Below are positions 9,446 through 20,698 of a DNA stretch of 64,000 nt, one piece after another. Position numbers and translations under genes: made by a program. The notes below the pieces were generated by a model. It searched no databases. It saw only the letters and a program-made list of their open reading frames with translations, and had not been told where the DNA came from. This DNA is from Pseudeuparius sepicola (taxonomy: Eukaryota; Arthropoda; Insecta; Coleoptera; Anthribidae). The DNA lies in assembly GCA_963920635.1 (NCBI GenBank), contig OY987299.1, positions 128,461,373 through 128,525,372 on the forward strand, given 5' to 3'. Numbering within the stretch: position 1 is the first letter of the stretch; each line of letters starts with the position of its first letter.

Positions 9446-12400
9446 ATATTGCAGTTATTGGAAATTCTACGATTTTTTTCATTATGAGCACCGTTTAGAT
9501 ACCCGAAACACCAAGAGGGCGAAGAAATTGACATGTAGAAGTTTCTTATACACAGGATAGTCTATATTTTAAGTGGAAACGATACCACATAAATATTAAA
9601 AATTTATTTTTCTTCCGAATTTCCAATTCCTCATATTAGTGTCGAGTCCTGAAAATTGTAAGAGAATACAATGTATCTGTTTACGTCTATAGACAAGTTG
9701 TATTATTATTGGTAGCAATAACGTCTTCAGGTTTTTTATGCAACTTTAAATGTTACTTGGGACAAAACCCTTGTCATGGCCTTAATGGATCTACAAATTT
9801 CTAAGGTCTTCAGAATGTTTTTCTGCAAAAACATTTTTTTTGCTCCATTCATAACTGGAATTTCCAAAATATTAGAGTGAAGCCAACTTTCGTACCGCAC
9901 CCGAAGAACCCTCGCGGCCATCTTAGCGAGTATAAACGGCGCTACGTTTCTCTTAATTTGGCACACCGGCGACGACGGCTGGGACATTTATTTAAATTCC
10001 GCTTATTGTTTTGACGGCGTTTGGGGGGGGCTCCACAAACCGTCGGATTTCGTGGGGAAATCGGCCGGAAAAATGGCCTCTATTAAAATCCAACTTAATA
10101 AAAATTTATGGTGCCCGAAAGTTATCGCTCAAATTGTATTATCTTGGAGTTTGGGCTCCCGCGAATGTATAGAACATTTTTAGTAATATACCTAAGTGGC
10201 CCACATATTTTGTCATTTTTTTGATACCCTATATCTCCGGTCGGCTGGAGACTGGCTGGAGGCCGACTTTAGGAAAGTCCTGAAGTTGAGAAAGCTGGCA
10301 ACATGGTTTGCGGGTCTGCGCGGCGTGGCCTGTCAACATTTCTCTAAAAGTTCAAAGTGAAGAATCGTTTCCTTACAATTTCAAGCCTCAAGATGCCTAG
10401 AACCGCCGAGGGAAGCTAGAACTTAGTTATATACCTGGCTGTAAGTCAAATCGTTATAATAACTTGAAGTACCTAGGTTTTCTTTGCTTGATGGCAGGGG
10501 GTAGGTAGACTTGTATTCGTTTTGGGCTTTCCAAAAGACGAAAATTTAAGAATAAAATAATTACGGGCCAATTGCGTAGACAAACTAAAGTACCCTTTAA
10601 AATTAAGGGAGCTTTCTAACAATCCTAACATTGTTTAATATTGTTGCAAAAGTTTCTTTACCTGATTTTAAAGTCAAAATATATTTTAGTTGAATGTACT
10701 ATGAAATTGACCCTAACTGCAATTTCAATCACAAGAGATATTATATTCTCCTTCATAATATGCTGTTCTCTGTTCGCTTGTTGTTTGTATTTTTATGAAA
10801 ATTTAACTATAAGCGAAGATAGGTAATCATCATTTGCCTGATGGTGCACTTTGTGAAAAATTCTCACAAAAATTCACAAAAACAAAATGTATTCCCCTCT
10901 ATTTGCCCAAATTTACCATATTATTTGTCGAAAATGTACCTATCCACACCAGGAATCCTACTTATTATAAATACTTATATCTCTGTGTATATTTAATTTT
11001 GTCACTTGTTACTGCTTTTATTGTCTGTTAAACAAACGTACCTACTTACTTAGGTACCCAATTATTGAAACAAAGTTCACAAATGTATCTAATTATCTAT
11101 AATTAAAAAGACGGTTGAACATTTATTAGAAAATATAAACTAAGCCAAAGTGCAGACTGCTCTATACTGTATAGACCCGTTGAATCGTCCCACTGAGGTG
11201 TTGCCACATGTTTGCGCAGGGCTTGTAAGCTTGAGAAGGTTGTGGCCAGGGCGTATATACGTTTTCGGGATTAGCGCGTATAGCTACCTTAGGCGTATTC
11301 TATATATCGATTTTTGTTAATTATTTACACTTTGCAAAAGAGCAGGTACACATAGAAAATTTTCGCGATTTTCTACAACTGGAAAATTCTACCTCCCGAT
11401 TTTGGAGGTTTTGAATAATCTTGGATATTAAATACGAGATTCCCGGAAAAGACGCGACGGGACGAAATTACAGGCATCTGCGGCGATACACGCATGCAAG
11501 AACGTTGTAAGTGACATTTTTGAGATTTTCACTTTTTCTTATTTCTGGGGTTTAGTTTCGGAAAGTAGGTATATTTTTTGATAAAAAGGTAAAAATATCA
11601 AATTTCGCTGTGTTCACACAAAATTTTTAATTTGTCATCCCATTGGATCTAACAAAATGGACGTTACTTACAATTTTGGGTTTCCATTAATTGGATTGTT
11701 AAAACATTGTAAGGCTACTTACAATATTTTTGCCTGGAAAAACACAAGTTTTTTTAAAGTTAATGACATTTACAATGTTTTTACACGAAGTTTTATTGAG
11801 ACGCGATACTGTTCGTAGAATCGGAAAGTGAATACTTATTATAGATCAAAATAAGTATATTTTCCCATTTTTACCTGTGTTACAATTTACTGCAGCCATT
11901 TAATTTTTGCATGTGTATGTTAGATCAAACGGATTTTATCTGTTTTAAGAAAGCCACACATTCTAAGGTGTTACAATGTTTTTGCACGGAAATTGTTTAA
12001 TATTAAATATATTGTAAATTCTAATATTTAAAATTGTACCGTGGAAAAAACATTGCAAAATACTGTAAAATTGATGTTAATTTATAAATCTCCATAGTTA
12101 TGGGACCCCATACAGTTTTGAATTTTGAATGATGTGACTCAATTCTGGTCACTCCCACACATGTCGTTTTCTATGTCGACTAAAAATATTTTCCCATTGT
12201 TCCACGAAATCAGTTTTGCCAGAATATCGGGGAAAACATATTTATTCGGTATCAATTTTTAGTCCCGGACGCCATAATTGCATTATATCGTCCTGCCAAC
12301 TGTTAATGGCTCCGAAATCTTATAGGGGCGCTCCCGTTTCTCCGATTTTCTCGGTTCGAAAGTCCTTCCGCCAATTATATTTCTTTCGTTCCAGAATCAC

Positions 12401-13074
12401 CGTTGACTATTATTGTCGTCCATCCAGACAAAAATCCCGAACGGAAACACAATAACATCTGAGGAGTTTTCTCGAGCTTGTCGGTTGCATTATATAGGTT
12501 TGCCCTGCTCGCGATCTTTCGAGAAACTCCCTGGGTTGAGAGGACACGGTCGCTAGCTTTAAATATGTTTTGGGTATTGATGTTTCAATATGGCGTTAGG
12601 GTGCCATATTGGATCTTCATGTAGCAGGTTATCATTTGAAACTGTGCATTCACTACCCTATAACACAGCAATAAGCGACAAGAAGGGCAACAACAGCGAG
12701 TTAAAATAAATGTTGAGTGAAAGATATGAATTATCGATGAAGCTTTGAAACTTTCCAACCAACTCCCCATTACTGCGTATCTCATTAAAAGGTTATTTAT
12801 AAAAGTGTATCTCGAGGGCATTTGCGGCAATCTCAGTTTGTTGAGCATTTAAGAACCTGTTAATATTTTATTAGTATACTTCCCGAGAATTACGGACATT
12901 GCAGACTTTGTTTTCTGCGCGAAGGTCTTTAGGAATATGGCGATTTGGGGCATAAACGAAAAGGAAGGAATACAATAGTGTACAGTGTGACCATCCGACT
13001 TTCATAGAGTTTTTTAACCATTAGTGGTAAAATTGAGGAAATAGTCCATTTCTTGCAGTGGAGTTATAAATATA
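9446..13074. other. long gene-free stretch with dispersed repeats
   Basis: No gene is supported. From 11492 to 12060 the motif TTACAATGTTTTTGCAC and variants recur in both orientations (about 11492 inverted, 11706, 11720, 11768, 11970). From 12216 to 12560 a GC-richer block shares islands with 39200-39400 (CGCCAATTATATTTC, CATTGTCGTCC-like, CTTGTCGGTTGC). The rest is AT-rich. Confidence 0.4.
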
Positions 13075-13796
13075 CAGGGTGTTCGAAAAATAGACGGAGA
13101 TATTTTAGAGGGTGGTTCCCTGTTAAGAAATATGAAAAAAAGTTTCTATAAACATGGGTCCGGAAATGCAGAGTTTTCAAGATACAGGATGTTAAATAAA
13201 AAAAAATAAAAAATGAAATTATTAATGTCTTAAAAATTATTTACTCGATTCTGTTGAAATTTGGCAATGTTATTTGTTGTATTAAGAGGCTAATTTCGCC
13301 CTAACTAGATTAAATTTATTAAGTCCAGTGGCGTCCCGGGGGGCACCTTAGCGAATATTATTATCAAAAAAATGTACGCCACTACCTTTTTTGTAACTTT
13401 AATATCATTTGTTTGATTAAGCATCTAAAAATACAACTTCTTTCCCTCTTGTATTGTTTTCCTATCTCACTTCGTTTACGAGAAAAAAAAAATAAAAACC
13501 GTTTTATTGCATGTCACTGGACAAAATTGGTTGTAGTGTACTTTATGTTATGATATTGGAAAAGTTGCAATAACACTCTTACCTAGAAATGCTTTTGATT
13601 ATTTGTTTTCCAAGGCACTTGTGATTTTTTTTGCAAAAATTGATAAACCAATTTTGTCCAGTGACATGCAATATATTTAACATCCTGTATCCTGAAAACT
13701 CTGCATTTCCGCACCCATGTTTATAGAAACTTTTTTCATATTTCTTAACCGGGAATCACCCTCTAAAATATCTCCGTCTATTTTTCGAACACCCTG
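13075..13796. mobile_element. CAGGGTGTTCG-ended MITE with long inverted repeats
   Basis: A 722 bp element flanked by TA. Terminal inverted repeats of about 120 bp start CAGGGTGTTCGAAAAATAGA. A second, internal inverted pair (GCATGTCACTGGACAAAATT near 13508 and 13655) makes a nested hairpin. There is no coding sequence. It lies immediately outside the palindrome that starts at 13797. Confidence 0.85.
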
Positions 13797-14399
13797 TATA
13801 ACGAAGAGAGGGGTAAAACTTACAGTTTCAGCTCCAGTGTACATACAATGTTTCAACCCACCCAGGGGATCATCTTCAGCAGTATAACATTATAAACATC
13901 AAAGCTAGAAAAATTCTTTAAATCAGGAAGGAAACTTCTTTAGTGAATTGATAAATTATAATAGGGTGAAGGGGGATATTATGAGCACCTTAAGGAAAAA
14001 AATTATTTTTTCAAGATAGTTAAAGGTATTTGAGTGTTTTTTAACATTTCTGAAAGGTCTAAACATATTTCAATAGGCTATCAACAATTATGACATTAAC
14101 AAATCATTCACAGAAAAAGGGCACAGTTTTTTAAAAACCAGTGTTGGTGCTCATATTACCCAACCGTTAGGGTAATATGAGTATGCGGTAGTATAATATG
14201 AGCACTATTATTTTTAGTATGTATTTAGGTGATTTATATATTCAGAGAATAAAAATCATGGCAAATAAATTGCTTTATTTAAACATAGCAATAAAATTAT
14301 AAAAATAAACAATGTTCTAAAAATATTAAAAAATCAAAATAAGAAAAACATATTCTAAAAAATATTAAAAAAACGAAATAAGAAAAACATAGAGAACTC

Positions 14400-15646
14400 T
14401 TTGTGTTTAACATTCGTCGCAGTAATAGATTTTGGTCTTGTTTGAAACTTTCGCACATGTTGTATGGCACCATTGTCTGCAGCCCATACATTCTATCCAT
14501 GTTCCTCCAGTCTTTGAAAACAATTCATTGCAATAAATGCAGTTATCGTCTTCGGCGTCGTTTTCTTTAGTTTCTTCTTTGTGTTGGTAATTTTTCTTCT
14601 TACACCCTTTACGTTTTTTTTATTCGACTTTGACATCTTTGGTGAAGATTTTATTTTCTCTAAATCATCTTTGTAAGGACTGCTAGTTAAAATTTTAGAA
14701 TGAGCTACAGTTCTTTTTTTCTTGGTGGCAGTTGTTTTATTTTTTGAAAGCAAAATAATGTCTTTAAATTTTGGAGACCCTGACGTCTCGCAAAGTGGTT
14801 CCTGGCTCTTATTATTCAAAGAAGAACTCTGATCATTTTTATTATTATTACTTCCAATTGGATCAGAATCTGATTTCAAAACAGGTGGAATCTAAAGAGG
14901 ACTTGGGGCTAGATCTATGTTGTTTGCTTCTAATGTTGATGTTAGATGTAGATGGTGCCGAATCTTCGACATTATCAACTTCGATATTATTATTACTTCC
15001 AATTGGATCAGAATCTGATTTCAAAACAGGTGGAATCGAAAGAGGACTTGGGGCTAGATCTATGTTGTTGGCTTCTAATGTTGATGTAGATGGTGCCGAA
15101 TCTTCGACATTATCAACTTCGATCATATCTTCTGCAGTAACGTGAAACGATTCCGGTTCAAAGGTATTGCTTGCAGAATTTATTTCGGCTGCAATAAAAT
15201 CCTCATCTTGAAAGATGTTGGGTTCGAAAGGAAAAATGCCAGCTTTTCGAATGCCAGATATTGCATTTTTAATCGTAGCTCCTTTCCCATATGCTATTGG
15301 AAATAACCTTGGAATTTCCATTTCTATTACAATGCGACCAGGATGCTGCACTAACCAACTTGACACCGCCTGGTCGTAAAAAGTGTTAATACTTTTAAAT
15401 ATTGAAACATCCAGAGGCTGCAATTTGTGTGTGCAATGAGAGGGCTTGTGGACCGTAGTGTATCCAGACTCGTCTACGTTGAAAATTTGTTCCGGCGGAA
15501 TTAATGGCAAATTATTGTCATCAAACAGGACTTTCCTGAGGTTCTCAAAAATACATTTACTTTAGTTCTATTGAAACCTAATGCACGATGCATAGAGATA
15601 GCTTCAGGTTTCCGAACAGAAATTTCGGGGTGCCTTTTCCTTTTAA
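14400..15646 (-). pseudogene. pogo-type (DDE_1) transposase with C-terminal PHD-like finger, deleted and frameshifted
   Basis: Reading leftward from 15646: RHPEISVRKPEAISMHRALG and NRTKVN, then after a frame change FENLRKVLFDDNN and IFNVDESGYTT (first catalytic Asp region). The frame jumps directly to PSHCTHKLQPLDVSIFKS (third acidic position region), so the middle with the second catalytic Asp is deleted. An acidic, serine-rich linker follows, containing a tandem duplication, then a basic stretch. In another frame there is a C4HC3 PHD-like finger: CIYC, CMGC, WCHTTC and CDEC (about 14410-14510). Multiple frame changes make it inactive. Confidence 0.8.
14835..15121. repeat. tandem duplication inside the pogo-like transposase
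   Basis: Two adjacent units of about 140-150 bp, each with CCAATTGGATCAGAATCTG, GAGGACTTGGGGCTAGATCT and GGTGCCGAATCTTCGACA. The proximal unit has picked up an in-frame stop (the GGAATCTAAAGAGG variant) and a short extra TTAGATG. Confidence 0.8.
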
Positions 15647-17572
15647 AAACATTGGAATAGCGGCATTTGCAGAAACAGATAATATGAGCATGCTGATATT
15701 AGCCGATACGTCGGGTAAAATGAGCATGCTCATATTGCCCCCAACAGACGTTAATGCAAACACCTAACCTATAACTCATTCATTTATATTTAAATATCCG
15801 TTATATTGCTACAACATATTTGTAATTATAGTACGCAAAATGCAGATACAAAATAAATACATAATCTGTAGGTGTTACTGTTTTAAGACCTTACGAAATA
15901 TGCCAAATATTAATAATAAAACAGCAAATGCCTACCTTGACTGCCCCAGATCACTACGGCTGGAAACTGCAGTATTCGGTGATTCTACTTACCGACGGGG
16001 TATTTCAGATGGTAATTCACACTTTTATCACTAGATGGCACCACGGGTAACCTTATTCGGAGTTTACCTCTGTATGCTCATATTACCTACTATGCTCATT
16101 ATCCCCACCTATACCCTACTTAACAATATGGAACTTACCTTTCTAGACGTAGTCAACTTTTTAGTATGCGAACGTGGAAAAAATCGAATTTATGTGGCTG
16201 TGTAAAGGACTTGGTCAAAAATTTCAAAAACATTAAATACAAAATGGAGGAATCTGAAAAAGAAACATGGTAAAAAACCGGCCGCAGAAGCTTATCAGGA
16301 ATCATACATCTTACCCCAGGAAAAATAAATTAAATCGTTGTATAATCTTTGAAGAGAACTTGGGATAGATTTGGAATATTTGTAACGAGATTTCTTGGGG
16401 GTTCCGTAGAACCAGAAATTCATATTTGAGGATCAAAAATATACTTCAAGTCAACATTACCGTCGAATATTAAAATATGTCTGTCAATTGTCAGCGTCGA
16501 TCGTCGGTTCAATGGTGTCGAAACGGAAAATAAGATTGATCATGCGCGAAACAGGATAAGAAAATAACTTAGATTCGGTTGTAAATGCGGGGTATCTCGG
16601 TTATTTTTAGAGCCTAATATAGATAATAACTACCTACATAGTGTTATATATTTTTGTAAAGCTTTCGACAATCTGAATATAACTAGTAGAAAATATACAG
16701 AGTGTTCTATTTTAAAAAAAGTTTGGTTCTTATATCGAACACTATCAATTTTAGTAAAAAACTGAATACGGCACTGAATTCTACGTGACAATGATGTCTA
16801 TAAGGTACTGTTTTTGCCATTTTAATATCATTAACCGTCCCCAGGATACGAAGTATGCCCCAAAAGCGCAAATTTTCAATTCCGCCCTGTATCTTAAAAA
16901 CCTGTTTACGGTATATTTCGTTTCACAAAAAAGTAGCAACGGTTCGCAAAAACCGCAACTCCCTATCTCTAAAAATAACCGAGATACCCCGCATTTACAA
17001 CCAAATCTGGACACCCTGTACATATTTTAATATTCGACGGTAATGGCGATTTGAAGTATATTTTTGATCCTTAAATATGAATTTTTGTTTCTAGGGAACC
17101 CCCAAGAAATCTCGTTACAAATATTCCCCCAAGTTCTCTTCAAAGATTATACAACGATTTAATTTATTTTTCCTGGGGTAAGATGCATGATTCCTGATAA
17201 GCTTCTCCGGCCGGTTTTTTACCATGTTTCTTTTTCAGATTCCTCCATTTTGTATATATTGTTTTTGAAATTTTTGACCAAGCCTTTTACGCAATCACAT
17301 AAATTCGATTTTTTCCACATTCGCAAACTAAAAAGTTGACTACGTCTAGAAAGTTAAGTTCCATATTGTAAAGTATAATTTATCAATTCACTAAATAAGT
17401 TTCCTTCCTGATAAACAATTTTTCTAGCTTTGATGTTTATAATGTTTTACTGCTGAAGATGACCCCCTGGGTGGGTTGAAACATATGTACAGTTGAATTA
17501 AAAAGCTGTGTTTGTGGAGCTGAGACTGTAAGTTTTACCCCTCTCTTCCTTATACATTATAGGTCACCAAAA

Positions 17573-18009
17573 CTAATATAATATAATATAATATAATATA
17601 ATATAATATAATATAATATAATATAATATAATATAATATAATATAATATAATATAATATAATATAATATAATATAATATAATATAATATAATATAATATA
17701 ATATAATATAATATAATATAATATAATATAATATAATATAATATAATATAATATAATATAATATAATATAATATATAATAATATAATATAATATAATATA
17801 ATATATAATAATATAATATAATATAATATAATATAATATAATATAATATAATATAATATAATATAATATAATATAATATAATATAATATAATATAATATA
17901 ATATAATATAATATAATATAATATAATATAATATAATATAATATAATATAATATAATATAATATAATATAATATAATATAATATAATATAATATAATATA
18001 ATATAATAT
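17573..18009. repeat. ATAAT pentanucleotide satellite, left part
   Basis: About 437 bp of nearly perfect period-5 repeat (ATAAT). It is interrupted by two identical 2-base phase shifts 30 bp apart, at about 17771 and 17801. The apparent long ORF of repeating Tyr/Ile/Leu through it is an artefact of the repeat. Confidence 0.95.
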
Positions 18010-18457
18010 TGTGCGTTTTTTACTCATATCACGCGTATTGCGTTGAAGTTTATACGAATGAGAATGCACTTACTTGTTTCTTGTTCCTTGGTCCCCAGTT
18101 GTCCAGGTGTGCACACCCTCCAGCGACGCGAGTGAAAAAAAGGGGCGGGACGCGGCGATATGCGAAAGATATTAATGTTCCTTCTCCACACGATCTGGTA
18201 GCTCCGGAGCGTGCCGCTTCCGTATTCGTACTGGTCTCTTCGGGGTCTTCTTAGGTGCGCATGCGCGCGTGTCCTTAGTGCAATCTCATGTCGCGCAAGT
18301 TTAAATTTGAATTTATATATAAAGACTGAACTATGAAAACTAAATAAATTCACAAATATCAATAATTAGCACCCCAAAAATATTAACTAAGCCCAAAGAA
18401 AATATATGCGTATATTTTATAAAACAAAATAAAATTAAATTAGATAAGTCCCAAACA
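18010..18457 (-). repeat. 3' LTR of the BEL/Pao element
   Basis: 448 bp. It is about 99% identical to the 5' LTR except for an extra 16 bases (GGTAGCTCCGGAGCGT) at about 18197. On the minus strand it begins TGTTTGGGAC and ends AACGCACA. The body is GC-richer in its second half and holds an AATAAA-like signal near the middle. Confidence 0.95.
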
Positions 18458-18459
18458 TA

Positions 18460-18476
18460 TTCCCCCCCCAAAGGCA
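18460..18476 (-). other. polypurine tract of the BEL/Pao element
   Basis: On the minus strand, CTTTGGGGGGGGAATA lies directly before the 3' LTR. It is the expected plus-strand primer of reverse transcription. Confidence 0.85.
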
Positions 18477-18496
18477 TATATAGTGAGATATGCCTT

Positions 18497-20698
18497 TCAA
18501 TTATTCTGTGTCGGAAGTGGACACAGTTTGACCAAAGGTCGCTTGAAATCACCCTGTCGGGTGTGAACTGTAGCTACCCGTATTATACCATCTCTTCCGG
18601 GATGTAAAGCTACAATTTTCCCTAAGTTCCACCTTAAAGGTGGTGAAAGTTCATTTTTTATGACGACCAATTTGCCAATTGCAACAGATTCCGAAGTGGG
18701 TTCCAGCCACTTGGACCTCTGTTGCAACGTGTGCAAATACTCGTTGTGCCATCGCCTCCAGAAATCTTGCTGGAATCTTTGGAGAAGTTGCCAGCGCGTA
18801 AGCGTGTTCAATTTCTTTTGTGAGTAGTCAAAATCGGGCAATGATGAAAGTGGTTGAAGAGTAAGGAAATGGCCTGGTGTCAACACCGAGAGGTCGTTAG
18901 GGTCATTGCTGAGGGGATAAAGGGGCCTTGAGTTTAAAATGGATTCTATTTTTTTTTTTTTTGTTTTGGTGGACTTCACTCCAGCCTCAACAAGTCCCGA
19001 AAAATGCGGAGCAGAAGGCGGGTTAAAATGCCATTCTATGTTATTAAACTCAGAACAATGTTGCAAAATTGTTTGAATTTGTCTGTTTGCACCTTGAAAA
19101 TTCGTTCCGCAATCACTATATAATTTTTCAACTCTCCCTCTGCGTGCGATAAAACGTCTGAAACATGCTAAAAATGCATCGCTGCTCAGGTCAGATGCCA
19201 ATTCTAAATGTATAGCCTTCGTGCTAAAACACACAAAAACGCAAATATAAGACTTATACGTTTTTGCACCACGCACCTTTCCCAGTGTGGTTGTAAAAGG
19301 TCCTGCGTAGTCAACCGCGGCGTGTAAAAATGGCTTAATCTGGCTTATGCGTTCGAGGGGAAGATCACCCATCGGGGGCTGAAATGTCTTTGGAGACAAA
19401 CGCCAACATTTTAGGCAGTTTGATGTGCATTTTTTAATAGCGCGGCGCATAGATTGTAACCAAAATTGTTGCATGACCAAATATTGTAACGATTGTATGC
19501 CTGGGTGCAAATAAGCGTGATGGAAATCGCGAATAATCAAGTCCGTTAATGGAGAATTTTTTGGTAGAAGTGCTGGAAATTTTGCGTCATATGATAGGTT
19601 GGAATGTCTTAGGCGTCCGCCAACTCTCAAAACACCCTTATCATCCGAAAAAACGTTTAGTTTGCGTAGCGGTTTGGAAGGTAATTTTTTCTTTAATAAC
19701 AAAGAAATATCTTCGGAAAAATGCAAATTCTGAACATGTTTTACAAGCAACATTAAGGCTTCATGCCTTTCTAATGCTGAAAGATTTCCCGATTTCTTAT
19801 TATTATGAAATTTAAGGTTATGTATAATTCGTAATATGAAAGCTAGTACACATTTTAATTTCGAAAGACAAGAATATTTTTCAATTAAATTATTGAGTAA
19901 ATTTTCTTCAATAAAAGTAGCGAAAGAATTTGATTTTGCCTCGAAATCTACTTCGTTAAACATGTCAGAATTCAATTTATTTTTTGGCCAATCTGTTTTA
20001 TGTTTGTACAACCACGTGGGTCCCGAAAACCACGTATTGTTTTCTTCTACTAATTCCGAAGCTAACAAGCCACGCGATGCGTAATCAGCGGGATTATTTT
20101 CCGAGCTTACATAATGCCATAAATGTGGCGCGATTCTTTCCTGAATGTAAGAAATGCGATTCGCAATAAATGTTTTGTATTTATGTGGCGGCGACTTAAT
20201 CCACGTTAACGCGACTGAGGAATCGGCCCAAGCGTAGACTTGGGAAATTGTAATTTTTTCCTGCAAACTTCCGATAACAAATGTTAATAATTTTGACAGT
20301 AAAACTGCACCTAACAGCTCTAGGCGCGGTATTGAGACAGTTTTTAAAGGCGCGATTTTTGATTTGGCGGTTACAAAAAACGTGTAATATGCGTCATTGT
20401 AAAAAAATCGTAAATAAACTACGCCTGCGTATCCCCTCTCGGATGCGTCCGAAAAACCGTGTAATTCACATGATTGGTAATTTTTTGTTACAATACATCG
20501 CGGCAATGAAAAAGATGATAAGAACCTTAAATCGGAAATGAAGTTTTCCCAACTTTCACAAAGAAGTGGCGGTGGCCTATCATCCCAATCAAGTCTGAGG
20601 CACCAAAGTTTTTGAATGAATTGTTTTGCAAAAAAGTGACCGGGCATAAAAAACCCAATGGGTCGTAGATACGTGCGATGCTTGATAAGATTGTGCAA
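18497..20698 (-). pseudogene. pol: BEL/Pao pol 3' part: RNase H, integrase, DUF5641-like tail
   Basis: 733-codon open frame continuing pol in the -1 frame relative to the upstream ORF. RNase H signatures are FSDAS (D83), RLELLG (E127), WADSS (D159) and NPADYASRG (D205). An integrase H2C2 finger (H393, H398, C428, C431) is followed by catalytic D463 (AVDYAG), D529 (YSDCG) and E571 (LVEAG). Right after VKSTK a lysine run from a 14-base homopolymer (18949-18962) leads straight to IESILNSRPL, so roughly two dozen residues usual in this family are missing from the integrase. The C-terminal region near 660-725 resembles the DUF5641 domain of BEL elements. The first 15 or so residues are out of frame with the true protein. 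Confidence 0.9.

Larger units (their letters stand above)
13964..16116 (-). mobile_element. pogo-like element inserted in the palindrome arm
   Basis: A 2153 bp element between TA dinucleotides (13962-13963, 16117-16118). Terminal inverted repeats are GGGTGAAGG..GGATATTATGAGCA and GGGTATAGG..GGGATAATGAGCA. The intact right arm of the host palindrome shows the empty site (AAATTATACTTTACAATATGG) with a single TA, which proves the duplication. GAGCATGCTCAT-type and AATATGAGCA subterminal repeats occur near both ends. Confidence 0.9.
13797..17565. repeat. large palindrome, left arm split by a pogo-like element
   Basis: Left arm pieces 13800-13963 and 16117-16465 match, inverted, 17030-17560. Shared blocks are GAGAGGGGTAAAACTTACAG, CAACCCACCCAGGGG, CTAGACGTAGTCAACTTTTT, CCAGGAAAAATAAATTAAAT and CCGTCGAATATTAAAATATG. 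The centre (16571-17014) also folds: GTAAATGCGGGGTATCTCGG pairs with its complement at 16980-17003. No coding is seen. It is probably a foldback element with arms of about 520 bp before the pogo insertion. Confidence 0.8.

Noticed and set aside
17557..18069. 170-codon open frame of repeated Tyr-Ile-Ile-Leu-Tyr, and a similar one at 24391-24798
   Set aside because: Direct translation of the ATAAT pentanucleotide satellite. A period of 15 bases without stops is a consequence of the repeat, not of coding.
20645..20660. Programmed -1 frameshift in BEL pol at G GGT TTT on the minus strand
   Set aside because: The heptamer is in the correct register for a -1 shift, but family-like protein sequence continues in the original frame for about six more residues (to CPVTF) and resumes in the new frame after the next T run (20630-20635). 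The position inside pol is also not where such elements recode. A one-base loss is simpler.
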